A DNA stretch of 64,000 bases from Beroe forskalii. Taxonomy: Eukaryota > Ctenophora > Nuda > Beroida > Beroidae. The translations under genes were made by a program, and so were the position numbers. Position 1 is the stretch's first letter, and each line of letters opens with the position of its first letter. Shown here in pieces: positions 51,945 through 64,000 of the stretch. The stretch spans positions 62,001-126,000 of the forward strand of contig WFMF01000133.1 of assembly GCA_011033025.1 (NCBI GenBank), read 5' to 3'. The notes beneath the pieces were generated by a model that saw only the letters and a program-made list of their open reading frames with translations, was not told where the DNA came from and searched no databases.

Positions 51945-52870
51945 ACTGACAAGTGACAAGTCGGGTAGACTTTGCCATCAGCTCAGAGTGGCGTGTCACG
52001 AGGTATTTATATGAGCCCTAAAATCTGCTGATGGTGCGAGGTATTTATATGAGCCCTTAACACTGCTGATGGTGTGAGCCCTAATGAACTGATGTTTCCC
52101 CCTCAATAAGCACCCTTAAATTATTTGCTCGCAAATAATTTAAATCGATCAAATATCGGAATTTATTAAAATAGTTTGATTGAAGCGGACCTCTCCCATC
52201 ATGAGGATATATCGAGAAGTTCAGTGACTGTGATCTCATTAACCTGACCGATATAGAATACATTATAGACACGCGCCTATCGGGTCCATTTTGGGATACT
52301 TCCAGAGGGCGTTAGTCCGAGGGATGTATCCGGTTTTGGCCCGAGCCCGAAGGGCGAGGGGCTAAACCAATATGGACACGATCAGGCAGGTGTCTACATA
52401 TATTATAGACCCGCATAAAAACGTCAGAGGGTTCTATAAACGAATGACGTCACCAGTTAATTCCCGGAGGTATTCCTCTGAACGAATTGCTGAAGTTAAA
52501 AGCTCTGTGCCAAAGCAGCTTGATATATGATTAATGATGTGATGGGAGTAAGACCGACTCAAATCAAATTAATCGATCGATATTCCATGGTATATTTACG
52601 ACAGTTAAATCGTCCCTGATTCCAGCCACGCACGTGCATATTTCTGGATTCATGAGCACCCAGGTCAGGAAAGCTGCTATGGTATTGGTAACTTAAAATT
52701 TGATTAAAATGCTGTTGTATTAATATTATTCACTGACAAGTGGGTAGTGGCTTTGCCATATTCTATCTCAATGCAGCGTGTGAGGTCTTTATGAGCCCTA
52801 AATTACCCTTAAATTATTTTCACGTATGTCGAGTAATCAGTAAATATTGGAATTTATTAGAATATTTTGA
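51945..52870. repeat. Two related intronic repeats
   Basis: 51945-52180 and 52731-52870 share ATTCACTGACAAGT, GGGTAG, CTTTGCCAT, TATGAGCCCTAAA, CCCTTAAATTATTT and TGGAATTTATTA in order. Inside the first, GAGGTATTTATATGAGCCCT is itself duplicated (52000 and 52040). Confidence 0.75.
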
Positions 52871-52906
52871 TTTAATCTCTTATTGGCATCACACACTGCT
52901 TGTAGC

Positions 52907-53358
52907 ACTGACTAGACGTCTAGTAGAGGATCACAACAACTTGGATTTGAGAGTTAGAAATTTAAATGAACCATTTCATAGTTGATACTAGAAACAGGAA
53001 CTAATGAAGAGGAAGAACCTGCAAGTGCGAAAGGCGAAAACACCCCAAACCAACCCAAAAACCTCCCCGAATCAAGCTGAAACTATCAGAAACAACCCGA
53101 AACAAGCGAATAGAATCAACCCGAGTAATGGTAAGGGTGTGGGTTGATTCGCTTGTTTCTGACTGTTTCGCTTGTTTTGGGTTGATTCACATGTTGATTC
53201 GGAGAGATTTTTGTGTGGTTCCGCATTTCGGTATGTTCCGCTTGATTTGACTAGTTTCTGTTTCTAGTATCAACTATGAAATGGTTCATCTAAATCTAAT
53301 TTCTAGCTCTCAAATCCAAGTTGTTCCTATCCTGTACTAGACGTCTAGTCAGCGCTCC
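52907..53358. mobile_element. Foldback element
   Basis: Left arm 52907-53005 and right arm 53255-53358 are inverted copies. Both carry the palindrome CTAGACGTCTAG at the outer end, AACAACTTGGATTTGAGAG, and GAACCATTTCATAGTTGATA at the inner end. The spacer again has inverted pieces (ACCCGAAACAAGCGAAT... against GATTCGCTTGTTTC). No ORF. Confidence 0.85.
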
Positions 53359-53419
53359 AAGCGATGTGTGAGGCCAATATGAGGGTATGGCTGGGGATGC
53401 TCATTATGGTGATGCCAAT

Positions 53420-53830
53420 CATCGTTCCTTTAAGACGGACTGCCAAAGACGGACTGCCACTATACTGTAAGCTTGTAAGATCAGTCCACCCTTCCCCTGC
53501 TTGTGGAAGTAACATTTGGAGGGGGTAAGACCCTGATCCTCACCACAGACTGCCTGCGCTTCTTTCTGTTTTGAAGCAGTCTGGTCTTTCTCCCATAGTG
53601 GAAGCATATTAACCAGAGGGGAATATCCTCGTGACCAAACACTACCTGCACTTCCTTTGGGTTTTAAGCAGCGCACCCTCCATAGCTCATAGTGGTAGCA
53701 TTGGGGGGGACGTCCTTGTTACCACTTCTTTGATGGGCTAGACTCCCAAGGACAGCTGTCAGCTGTCACTTCCTTTTAAAGCAGTCTGTACTGTAATGGA
53801 AGCATCTAACGGTGTCTGTGGTGGTGGTGG
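53420..53830. repeat. Diverged tandem repeat, unit about 100 bp
   Basis: Three to four units share (GCAGTCTG), (A)GTGGAAGCAT and CTGC.CTTCCTTT (at about 53505-53600, 53600-53700, 53700-53800). Low-copy and diverged. Confidence 0.5.
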
Positions 53831-54850
53831 AACCAAACTTCTTGGCGGTACCAATAATCCCTCATGGCAATAATAAGTGAAATAATTGGATGTAGCTTTG
53901 GGCAATTATCGAACTATCTTATCAGTTATGGTGATGTCATTGCGTGTGAAGCTTGTTTCACATTTACGTGTTAGGTATCCCGTCAAACTTTATTGAAGAC
54001 GGCAGTTTTTTGGATTTTATTTTATTGCTGTTCAATATAGACCTTGAAAAGTTTAACAAAAAAGGTGAACGGTGGTGATGGGTTCAACAATGAACACGAT
54101 TTCCGCCATCGATTGTTTATCACACTCTGAGGACAATGGAAGAGAACAAATGAAATAGGATCATCCCAAATTTAGGAAATACTCGTGGATGTAAGTTAAT
54201 TTCTGTCTTACGTAACTATAACACAGATGTCGGTATATCTAGGAATGAGATTGAGAGGCATCGTGTCCGCGGTACGACACAATACTTCTAAAAAATTATA
54301 CTGAGATACTGAGTACGGTTGTAGGTTTCAGAACATAAGAACAATTCTCAGATCTCGCGAATGTGGAAGTGTTATATCAAACAGATACGATGGACAGATC
54401 ATAACGCAACAAAGGGGGGAGCTGTAGTTGCTGCTCATCATGGCGCACCAAGCACCCACCCGAACGCGATAATGGTCTGATACACCAAGTGTTTAAACTT
54501 GGTGCCGACTTTGATGATTTCATTAGCGATAATGATATAGTGATGATAATATCACCCCAAAACCATATATATAGCTTGCCCCATTTTGGAGGAAAAACAT
54601 AATTTCATACGAGTATATTTTCAAGTTTTGGCCATCGCCCAACAAAGTTTTTTAATACTTGAAGATAAATTACTCCTTTGTAATATCAATGGAGCGGTGC
54701 TTTAGCGATGGTTAAACGTTAAAGATTGTAATTGCGATAGTTAGCACAATATCTCATGGTTTGATTTGAGGCCGGTGATAATGATAAGGTCTCTTAATAA
54801 TAATATATTCCGGACTGGAACTCTGCTATCGTATGACAAACGGAGCAATC
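53831..54850. other. No gene seen
   Basis: AT-rich; nothing recognised. Confidence 0.35.
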
Positions 54851-54859
54851 CTGCAGATT

Positions 54860-55190
54860 TCTGTTCGGTTCTATTTCTGGGAAATGATTGATTTCAGTTT
54901 GATGATTGATTAATAACAAGACTGGATGGTTTGGGTGCTGTTCGGTTCCATTTCTGAGAAATGATTGATTTCAGTTTGATGATTAATAACAAGACTGGAT
55001 GGTTTGGGTGCTGTTCGGTTCCATTTCTGAGAAATGATTGATTTCAGTTTGATGATTAATAACAAGACTGGATGGTTTGGGTGCTGTTCGGTATCATTTC
55101 TGAGAAATGATTGATTTCATTTCGATGAATTAAACAAGACTGGAGGATTTGGGTGCTTTTTGGAACTCCATTTCTGGGAAATCATAATTG
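54860..55190 (+). repeat. 66- to 70-bp minisatellite
   Basis: About five units of CTGTTCGGTTCCATTTCTGA, GAAATGATTGATTTCAGTTT and GACTGGATGGTTTGGGTG; the outer units are diverged. Confidence 0.9.
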
Positions 55191-55650
55191 ATTCCTCGAA
55201 AGTTATTAACCAGGCTTTAGGCTTAACGAGTTGTCCGACTTATATGGCATCGTTAAAAAGGTTTTGCTTGCCCGATCCTTGCGTTATACGTAAATCATGC
55301 GATGCTTTGTGACCTAAACCGGTCCGTGAGGGGTAAGTGGAAAGGTTATATTCAGGATCACCTGCAACTGGTGCAAGGACACAGCCGTTTAGAAAGGCTC
55401 CTTTTTAAGTTGGTAATAGGTCTGGGAGGGGTGGCTTCCACCTTCCTGGGATTTTCTGTAAATTATAAAATGTTACGGAAAATCTAGGGCATATGATGCA
55501 GGTGTATTTTAGGTTTCATTTTAAATGTCTCTCTGTGAGAATGCCTTGAAAGGCATCGAACTGAATGAGTCATTTTTACGTGCAATATCCAACTGACCAA
55601 TCACATCCCCTTTTGGGGATGGATTGTAACTCTCAATTCCACAGAGAGTT
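55191..55650. other. No gene seen
   Basis: Nothing recognised apart from a short inverted pair, TCCCCTTTTGGGGA, at about 55606 and AACTCTC(AATTCCACA)GAGAGTT at 55629. Confidence 0.35.
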
Positions 55651-55651
55651 A

Positions 55652-55916
55652 CACTGGGAACCACCTGGTTGCACTACTACTACTATACTAGAGTACTAAA
55701 CTCCGCGCACGAGCAATAGGCGGTTCAACTTCAACAACTCACTACATTGAGCTATGATAATGACGTCATCTTACCCGCCTATTTCTCGCGCGCGGCGTTT
55801 AGGCATGTTATTGCTAGCAACCCCTTACCTGGGTACCAGGTGGTGGTACTCTTACGAGTAACAATTGGTCCGGGGCGCCCCTCGGAAGTCGGAAGATTGA
55901 CTACCTGGTTCCCTGT
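55652..55916. repeat. Compound inverted repeat around a CRE palindrome
   Basis: Inner arms CCGCGCACGAGCAATAGGCG (from 55703) and CCGCCTATTTCTCGCGCGCG (from 55775) face each other across TGACGTCA (55761-55768). Outer arms CACTGGGAACCACCTGG (55652) and TACCTGGTTCCCTGTG (about 55900) are also inverted. May be a MITE or a promoter-like element. Confidence 0.6.
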
Positions 55917-57660
55917 GCTAAGATAATTAGAAGTGAAGTCCCTCTAACCTTGTATTCTATGAGCGCGCCACTGGTTGAGTTTGTGCGACAGTGTGTATTA
56001 ATGTTGGAGAGTTGTGGTGTGGCCTCATATCGGTGGAGGCTGTGTGAGATCCGCTGTGAATATTAGCTTCGTAAGTGGTTTTAGTTTGTGATCAAAGTGA
56101 AGGAATCCTATTGATCACATTTCTGGGGCTAGATCTTGATTTTGACAACGATGAGTTTGAACGAAACCATGAGAGAATTGGGGAGCTTTTTTCTCCTCAT
56201 TCATCTGCTTGGCCAAGGACGCAGCCACAGTGTTTGAAGGAACTGAAGTCCATTTAAGGTTAAAATTACAGAGAATTGACGGATAATCGGCTTTGTCTCG
56301 TTTTTGATGGCAGCAGCGTCACCTTCGTGTGAATTTGAATATGAGGCATGCGATCTTGATAAAGATTGGCGGGTGTTCTCTACTTCCCCTCACACAAAGA
56401 TAAACCCGCTTATTATTATGCTTTCGGTCAAATTTTAAATGTGCTAATGGTGTTCTCTCTGTGTGCTTCTGGTTCCAATCGGAGCCGATAAGTGAAATTG
56501 CAATAATCATGATTATGTCGGAGCTGCTTGCACACACCGCGGTAGTGGAAGGTGTGTTCACGAAAAGAACTAGGAGTTTGTTTTAACACTTGCCTCTAAA
56601 AATTTGGAAAAACAGAAGAATTCTGAAATTCATAAAGCGGAAACCTAGGTTACGGTTCAAAGTAATAGTTTGGATTTGTCATTTGGGAAATCTAAATAGT
56701 TTTATTATCACTTTTTCAAAAGTTTGTCGAAAGTTTGCCAAAAATTTCACTTTCGACTTTTTATATGCCTCTAAACGGCGTCTGAGCACGCTATCTTCAA
56801 AAGCCTGATACTCTGACCAGAGGGTCTGAGCTGGTGAGAGCGCACTAACAAGGTGCCAAATGATCATTCACCACAATATTCTGAGTGAAGAAATGAAAAA
56901 AAAGATTCATTATGCATTGAAATAAAAAGTGTATTGAAATAAAAAACGGAAGCTTGCTTTAAAATTGAATTATTTAAATTTTAGAAAAGGAAAGAAATGC
57001 TGATATTTGTGCCAACTTTAAAAGTTTTTAAACGTTAAATAAACTTTCAACAATATAATCAATAAATCTAAATTCCTATATTAATAGTTAAATAATATCA
57101 TTTAACCCGACGTTACAACAACCATCCGGTGTCTAGTCGGGTAAATAGCTGCTTCGACTCAAATACCTAAGATCAATTATCATGGGAAGTTTTGGGAAGG
57201 AAGGATTACGTTGCTTGAAGGTTGAAGGTTGAGACAAGGTAGACACTAGGCATACATCAGCATCGTCAGAAAATAGAGATATAGACTAATTTCATATTGA
57301 TTATATTTTGTTTTTTATGGCGGTCGAACTAAGACACTTACTTCTATTACAACTAAGTAATTATAGAATAATAGAAGTCACAAGTCTCACGACAGGTTTA
57401 GAACGATTCGAAGGTTATTACTATTTGTATAAAGCCGTGTAACTACTCGCATTTTATAACATACTACTGAGTGTTGGGTATCATGTGTTGATTGAGAAAA
57501 ATAAACGTTGATAACTTAGCTTGTGATATGAGTTTTTGGATGAAATTTTGGGGTGATTTAAAACTAGCTCATACAGTGTCTAGCTCTAAACTGACTGAGT
57601 CATCAACGAAAAACGGGTTCACTTGCCATATCACAGCTTCTGAAGGTCAAAAATGTTACT
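55917..57660. other. No gene seen
   Basis: AT-rich, only short random reading frames. 57665-57730 is an ATATTATTAACAT simple repeat. Confidence 0.35.
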
Positions 57661-58000
57661 CCAGCATCATATTATTAACATCATATTATTAACATGTTAT
57701 TAACATATTATTAACATATTAACATGTTGCCCGTAATAATAATATACTATAAAAAATCCACAGGCATATAATAGCCCTCCCGAGCCGTTTTTTATGTGTC
57801 ATAATGTACGGGTAGATATAATGAAAACTTCTAGTGGATCCGGTCGGACCTTTGTAATGATATCCTGATATCTCCTGTGAATATGTAATTCACTGTGTTT
57901 TATAGGCAGCATAAATTATCCAGGAAGTATCACTTGTGCACTCTGGTATGTAGATGCATACCAATGAATAATCTCGGCATTAAACTTGCGAAGCCAAATA

Positions 58001-59920
58001 TGGTCGTATGAAAGTATACCAATGACCCCCTGCTGACCCCCTACTGACCCCCAGCTGACCCCCTACTGACCCCCTGCTGACCCCCTACTGACCCCCTACT
58101 GACCCCCTGGTGAACCCCTACTGACCCCCTGGTGACCCCCTGGTGAACCCCTACTGACCCCCTACTGACCCCCTGCTGACCCCCTATTGACCCCCTGCTG
58201 ACCCCCTACTGACCCCCTGGTGAACCCCTGGTGACCCCTGGTGAACCCCTACTGACCCCCTACTGACCACTTCCTGATCATAATTCTAACATATATCATG
58301 AATGTTTTAAAAGCATTTAAAATAGCACTCAGCCTTATAATGACGCTTTATTGGTCAATTGCCACTCGATCAAGGCACCCTAAACGCACGCGCTCAAAAC
58401 ATAAACGAGTCAGTTATATTTTTCATGTTCGTTATGTTATTCTGTTATTCAAGTCAGTCAAATAAGTCATTCAAGTCAGTTCTGTCAGTCAGGTCGGTCA
58501 AGTTGGTCAAGTTAGTCAAGCCAAATTAGTCAAGCCACTCAAGTCAAGTTACTTTGATCAAGTCATGTCAGTCATGTCAGTCATGTCAGTCATGTCAGTC
58601 ATGTCAGTCATGTCAGTCATGTCAGTCATGTCAGTCATGTCAGTCATGTCAGTCATGTCAGTCATGTCAGTCAGGTCAGTCATGTCAGTCATGTCAGTCA
58701 TGTCAGTCATGTCAGTCATGTCAGTCATGTCAGTCATGTCAGTCATGTCAGTCAGGTAAGTCATGTCGTTCAGGTAAGTCTGGTCGGTCAGGTCGATCAG
58801 GTTAGTCAGGTCAAGTCAGTCAAGTGAAGTTAGTTCGATTAAGTTATTCAAGTCAGTCAGGTCAGCCATACGGTTAAGTCAGACAAGTCAATCATATCGG
58901 TCGGGTCAGTCCTGGCCCTGTCGCTCAAGACAGTCAAAAGGTCAAGTAAGTCAATTCATTCAAGTTATTCAAGTATGTCAACTGAGTCAAGTTAAGCTAC
59001 TCATCCACTGGTGAACCCCCTACTGACCCCCTGCTAACCCACCACTTACGCAGCAACCCCCTTTTAACCTGATCGACCTGACCGACCAGACTTACCTGAA
59101 CGACATGACTGACATGACTGACATGACTGACATGACTGACATGACTGACATGACTGACATGACTGACATGACTGACATGACTGACATGACTGGCATGACT
59201 GACATGACTGGCATGACTGACATGACTGACATGACTGACATGACTGACATGACTGACATGACTGACATGACTGACATGACTGACATGACTGACATGACTG
59301 ACATGACTGACATGACTGACATGACTGACATGACTGACATGACATGACTTGATCAAAGTAACTTGACTTGACTAATTTGGCTTGACTAACTTGACCAACT
59401 TGACCGACCTGACTGACCTGACTGACAGAACTGACTTGAATGACTTGAATAACTTGACTAACGTGACTGTCCTGACTTATTTGACTGACTTGAATAACAG
59501 AATAACATAACGAACATGAAAAATATAACTGACTCGTTTATGTTTTGAGCGCGTGCGTTTAGGGTGCCTTGATCGAGTGGCAATTGACCAATAAAGCGTC
59601 ATTATAAGGCTGAGTGCTATTTTAAATGCTTTTAAAACATTCATGATATATGTTAGAATTATGATCAGGAAGTGGTCAGTAGGGGGTCAGTAGGGGTTCA
59701 CCAGGGGGTCACCAGGGGGTCACCAGGGGTTCACCAGGGGGTCAGCAGGGGGTCAATAGGGGGTCAGCAGGGGGTCAGTAGGGGGTCAGTAGGGGTTCAC
59801 CAGGGGGTCACCAGGGGGTCAGTAGGGGTTCACCAGGGGGTCAGCAGGGGGTCAGTAGGGGGTCAGCTGGGGGTCAGTAGGGGGTCAGCAGGGGGTCATT
59901 GGTATACTTTCATACGACCA
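58001..59920. repeat. 1.9-kb long inverted repeat made of tandem repeats
   Basis: Left arm 58001-58803, right arm 59066-59920, unrelated-looking GTCA-rich spacer between. Sharp outer edges: TGGTCGTATGAAAGTATACC at the left and its exact complement at the right. From outside in, each arm has an 11-bp GACCCCCTACT array, a unique segment of about 270 bp (CATGAATGTTTTAAAAGCAT, CACTCGATCAAGGCACCCTA), and a 9-bp CATGTCAGT array (about 21 units left, about 27 right). The reading frames MSV.., QSC.., DMT.. are by-products. Array lengths and point changes differ between the arms. No transposase; no clear target duplication. Confidence 0.95.
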
Positions 59921-59983
59921 TTTTTTTTGACTCATCATTTTGATTTATCAAGCCCGTGGTTTTCGTAGATTTTTTATAATCTT

Positions 59984-60173
59984 TAAACTTTAAAGTCTCA
60001 CTCTCATACTTTATGGTAAAAATAAAACACTCCTCCGTCGTTTTTTATTTTTGATTAAATCACTCACTGCGTTCATGATTTAATCATGATTTAATCATGA
60101 TTTAATTTCCTCGGACACTACGTGTCCTCGTAAATTGAATCCCATAAAGTATGAGCGTTCCGACTTTAAAGCT
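59984..60173. mobile_element. Short MITE-like element, family G
   Basis: ACTTTAAAGTCTCACTCTCATACTTTATGG at the left is mirrored by CCATAAAGTATGAGCG..., CGACTTTAAAG at the right. The interior has TCATGATTTAA three times in tandem. Confidence 0.65.
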
Positions 60174-61392
60174 TATGAAAGTTAATTCAAGATTGCACAA
60201 AAACCAAAAGTTTGATCAAGATTGCTCAATAACCGGCGGAGTTGTGCGCTTTTTTGTATTGTGTAAACAAACATTTTGCTTATTGCCAAATAAGGAAATG
60301 TGTGCTTGTATTTTTTGTGTGGAGGAAGTGTCTTGTGTACACTGTACACTGTACTACTATAGAACTTTTAGAGGCTCGAACTCACTGTAGAAATATTATT
60401 TAGAGCAATCGGCTCAGCTCTATTCGCCTCGCACTCTAAATCATTTAAATGTCTCCAGTTGCTCTTTCGGCATTTACAGGGTGTTTTTGTAAAATAATAT
60501 TGCATTTTTCATAAATTTGGGCTTGCCAGAAATCGGACCACAGAAATTGTCACAATTGCGTTTTGTAAGAGTCTTAGTCGCTGAAAATTGCAAAACAACC
60601 AGATTTTAAATGTTAAAACTGTACTATAGATAATCAATAACGGCTTATTATCTGGAAATAAATGGTAGATCAAAAGATCATCGATTTTTCTCTTATTTAA
60701 TCATTAAATTCACTGTGAGCTATGGCAAAGGCTTTAATATTCTTTTTATTTTTTATTTCAAAATTTCAATTAAATAGAATTATCTTACAATATCATCTGG
60801 GATAATATCTGATAAAATATTATAAAATAACCCCCATAATTGAGGCTAAACCTGCAACACAGTATGAAACCGTAATAAGAGCAGGGCCTGACAAACCAAC
60901 AATCAAAACATATGATATGTTAATAATATCGGTTAATTTATAACTTAGGCTCATACTGTGTGGTAGGCAAAGACTAAAAGCAAAAGTTCAAAATATAATT
61001 TGTCCAATTATAACCTTTAAGATATTTAAATATTAATAAGTTAATGAATTAGAATTAAAAAATTAGAATTATTCAATTTAATAAACATTGATTGAAACAG
61101 TAAATGCTCATAATTTTGGCTTTCATCACTTCATTCGATATAAGATTAAGTTATGTAGTCCTTTTAGGAGTTATAATGTCAAAGTTGAAATGGAGTATTT
61201 GATTATACTCTGCAATATTGAAATATTAAAATAGCTTTATCCATTGAAAAGCTAGCAACAGCTGCAAGATCACACATAAAATGTACGATCATATCATTTA
61301 AGTACATACTTGGAATGTGACCCAAGATGATACTGACGACTAGACAATCCCTGGGGCCATTTAAATATTCATGCCTGCGGTTTTATCAGTTT
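60174..61392. other. AT-rich sequence, partly LINE 3' region
   Basis: No gene. The part next to 61392 is presumably the 3' UTR of the LINE on the minus strand; its end is not visible. Confidence 0.35.
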
Positions 61393-62890
61393 TTAATCAG
61401 GCCAATCTAGGTCACTGGACAAAAGAAAATTACGTACTTTACATTTGAAAACAGCTAAAGATTTATCTTGCCTAATTTCACATGGTATGTTATTCCAGAG
61501 CACCATGGTCCTATAAAAGAAACTATTTCTAAAGCTATCACAGTGCGGCTTTATGTTGCATTTGATGTGAGTAAAATCAGTGCTGTCAATAATTGCTGAA
61601 GTTTTTCTCGTTAATCTCACATCATGAGGCTTAGTTATCGAAAATTGAGGTGGTATATCAATAGGCATCAATCTATTGATAATTTGAAAGAACAATAACA
61701 AGTCATTCAGAGCAAATTTGATTTTAAGAGGCAATATATCTAATTCTTTAAGTTTCTCAGTATAAACTGCATCACCATAATGATCAAATGGTTGTCCATT
61801 TATCCATTTAATGGCCTTCTTTTGGATAGACTCAAATTTATGTAACTGATTTTTGCTGATAGGGTGCCATATAACCGAGCAGTGTTCAAATATTGATCGA
61901 ACAACAGTGAGATAAAATGCCCTTTTTGTCTCCCTGTTGGATGTGAAATGACATGTACGCATGAGAAGTGCAAGCTTTGAACTTGCACGTTTACTGAGTT
62001 TATCACATTGTTCAGTCCAGTGAAGTTTAGTTGTGACAGTGACTCCTAAATCTACCTGTGACTGAGTGTAGTCAATGAATACATTACCAAGTTTGTATAT
62101 GAATATCGTGAAAGGTAAGTTATGCAATATATTTCGTTGATTAGAAACAGATAGTGCCTTACACTTAGAAGGATGGAATTTCATTTTATTGGCTATGGAC
62201 CAATCATTTAGATTATTAATATCACTTTGAAGTGCAAAATGATCTTCTGAGATATATATTTCCCTCCAGATCTTAGTGTCATCTGCATAGAGGGTGATGT
62301 TTGTGCCATCTGAAATACAATTAAACATGTCATTTATGAAGATAACAAACAACAATGGGCCTAAAATAGAGCCCTGTGGTACACCTGATTTTACGGGTAG
62401 GACCCTGACTTGAAACCTCCTATGATAACTTCCTGCTGCCGGTCCTGAAGATATGACTTTATGAAACGTAGCATCAAGCCATCTATTTTGAACTTTTCCT
62501 TAAGCTTCTTGAGAATCAGGTCGTGAGACACACTATCAAAGGCCTTAGCAAAATCAAAGTAAATTATATCCATCTTTGCTTTATCATTGAGGCCAGTGGC
62601 AAGGTCATGCATAAATGGTACTAATTGCGTTGTGCAGGACTTACCATTGATAAACCCATGTTGCCTTGAGTCAAGGAAGGGTTCACATGCAAGAAAAAGC
62701 TCTTTTCGGATACATTTTTCAAATACCTTCATAATAAGAGATGTGAGTGATATAGGCCTATAATTTTCGACCATACCTTGAAGCAAGGGGCTTGGCCAGT
62801 GATGCAGCACAATTTTTCAGCACCATACCATGAATTCCATCAGGACCAGCAGCTTTTGAGGAATTTACCTCCTTAAGTAGTAACATGATA
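61393..62890 (-). pseudogene. Non-LTR retrotransposon (CR1/jockey-like) reverse transcriptase
   Basis: From 62890 down the minus strand reads EVNSSKAAGPDGIHGMVLKN, then after a gap VENYRPISLTSLIMKVFEKC, QHGFINGKSC, FDFAKAFDSVSHDLILKKL, SGVPQGSILGPLLF, the catalytic LYADDTKIW, and the long thumb/C-terminal part ending SDLDWPD. Two lesions are visible: a deletion of about 30 codons between LAKPLA and VENYRP (near 62775) and a frame change near 62395. The 320-codon C-terminal frame is intact. The endonuclease is not present. Confidence 0.88.
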
Positions 62891-63539
62891 TCAAGACTGT
62901 GGAATTCTAAGTCGATAAAATGGTTGTCTCAAAACTATGTCAGATTTATTATCTCTCATTTTTCCAATAATAAATTAATAGTTAAAAACAATTTTGATCA
63001 CAATCTTCTGATTTCACGGGATCAGCTAGTGTTCTTTTTCTACTTGATCCCTAGCAGACCGAGCTCATTCAAAAGATCGTTTATCTCAAAATTTGCCAAC
63101 AATTTGTGGCATGTGCTTCTCCGATGATAATATTTGATTATATTTGATTTTATGTATATTTAAATCTTATATAATTACCTCCTCTCGCAGGCAATTATAT
63201 TTTCTGCGAGTTCGTCTTACGGCTCTAAGTCTAATTACCTGCATTCCTCTATATTGACAGCTCGAAATTAAACAATGTCTTCCATTTCCGGAATTTGAGA
63301 CATCAGTTTAAAAATTAAATCACATTTTACCCTCCCTAATCTTCACTAAAAGCCGATGTTCATGACTTCCTAAGAAACCTGAATGATATTATAACCTGTG
63401 ATTTAGGGTTTTTTTAAATCGGGACTTGAAAAGTTTACAATTTAAATTCTGTCTGGACGAGGGGCCTTGTCGTGTGGCACAGCGCATCCCTGGGAAGCGC
63501 ACTTTACCTACCTCTGTCTGGACGTTGGTGTTGGTGGCA
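62891..63539. other. No gene seen
   Basis: AT-rich; no further part of the LINE recognised upstream of 62890. Confidence 0.3.
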
Positions 63540-63841
63540 TCGGGGATTATTTACAAAGCTTCATTCCTCCTCCCCCCCCCCCATCGGGGATTATTTACAA
63601 AGCTTCATTCCCCCCCCCCCTAAGTAAAGGGGGTATGAAGATTTTGGGCCAGATATGGTAGGTGGGGGTTGTCCCAACTTCAATGATTCTGGGGGACTGG
63701 AATACTGGACCAGAAGGGGCAGTGAAAAATTTAAGGATGGTTTGGATAAGGCTGGAGAATTTGAAAATTCAGGGTGGAGGCTTTAGCAAGGGAGGAGTTG
63801 AGAAATTCAGGGGGGATCGAAGCCAGGATGAAGCTATGGCA
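63540..63841. mobile_element. MITE-like element, family F, copy 2, with duplicated left end
   Basis: ATCGGGGATTATTTACAAAG with CTTCATTCC and a C-run occurs twice (63537 and 63582). The body from 63625 (ATGAAGATTTTGGGCCAGAT ... GGATGAAGCTATGG) matches 38340-38650 in order. Confidence 0.7.
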
Positions 63842-64000
63842 TCTATGCCTAAATCCTGGATAACTCCTGTCTAACTCCTGACAAACTCCTGTTTAAACCT
63901 GATGGAGCATTGTAGCAAATGCTCTTCAATGAAGTACCGTATTCAAGTATTTTAAATCACAATCTTAAACATGACTCCTAACTCCTCTGCAGAGGTTCAA

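Noticed and set aside
55960..56070. ATG frame reading MSAPLVEFVRQCVLMLESCG, resembling the start of a RhoGAP domain.
   Set aside because: The expected GIYR motif does not follow, no partner exons were found and the frame is only 35 codons. Similarity is too short.
58567..59345. CRISPR array, because of many short repeats.
   Set aside because: Repeats are contiguous 9-bp units without spacers, in an animal genome.
58554..59356. Open frames of MSV, QSC, DMT and VSH repeats on both strands.
   Set aside because: Products of the 9-bp satellite in the long inverted repeat.
63426..63661. Frames starting MKSLQFKFCLDEGPC / MSCGTAHPWEAHF as a gene start.
   Set aside because: They run into a C-homopolymer duplication of the family-F element and have no domain.

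Overview
This is eukaryotic, almost certainly invertebrate animal, nuclear DNA. It has AT-rich intergenic and intronic sequence, GT-AG introns, metazoan gene families and many short DNA transposons. I cannot name the species. The mix (LDLa-rich relaxin/GRL101-like receptor, EDC4, TMEM170, METTL5, NFXL1, CR1/jockey-type LINEs) fits a non-vertebrate metazoan, and nothing in it looks bacterial or viral.

Layout, left to right. 1-215: tRNA-like SINE. 334-2401 (+): last five exons of EDC4 (mRNA decapping scaffold). 2790-4135 (-): dead LINE. 4438-5573 (+): three-exon TMEM170. 6437-9712 (+): METTL5 (18S rRNA m6A methyltransferase) in three exons, with a damaged last exon and a 1.15-kb MITE in intron 1. 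10486-13647 (+): long coiled-coil/RING-H2 E3 ligase-like gene, frameshifted, whose 3' half is tandemly duplicated (14876-17085) to give an intact 325-codon RING ORF. 17355-17776: retroelement RT fragment.

From 18539 to at least 50461 the + strand is one gene, NFXL1 (NF-X1-type zinc finger protein), of which I place 14 coding exons; the C-terminal exons are not in view. Three other genes sit inside its introns: an arylsulfatase B-like gene (26383-28668, +), a large LDLa-repeat 7TM receptor (34809-38188, +) and an antisense two-exon 7TM receptor (44440-46633, -). 50462-64000 has no gene I can support. It holds foldback elements, including a 1.9-kb long inverted repeat built of GTCA-rich tandem repeats (58001-59920), a second LINE (61393-62890, -) and further MITEs.

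Two window-wide patterns stand out. First, tandem repeats repeatedly straddle exon/intron junctions, so splice acceptors or donors are copied 2-8 times: EDC4 last exon; NFXL1 exon 9 both sides; exons 11, 13 and 14. Several units are multiples of three and stay open in frame, so they could generate alternative splice forms. Second, four otherwise well-conserved genes each carry 1-nt frameshifts inside conserved coding sequence, which points either to indel errors in the assembly or to decay. No unmistakable new enzymatic system was seen; the junction-spanning repeats are the most unusual signal.
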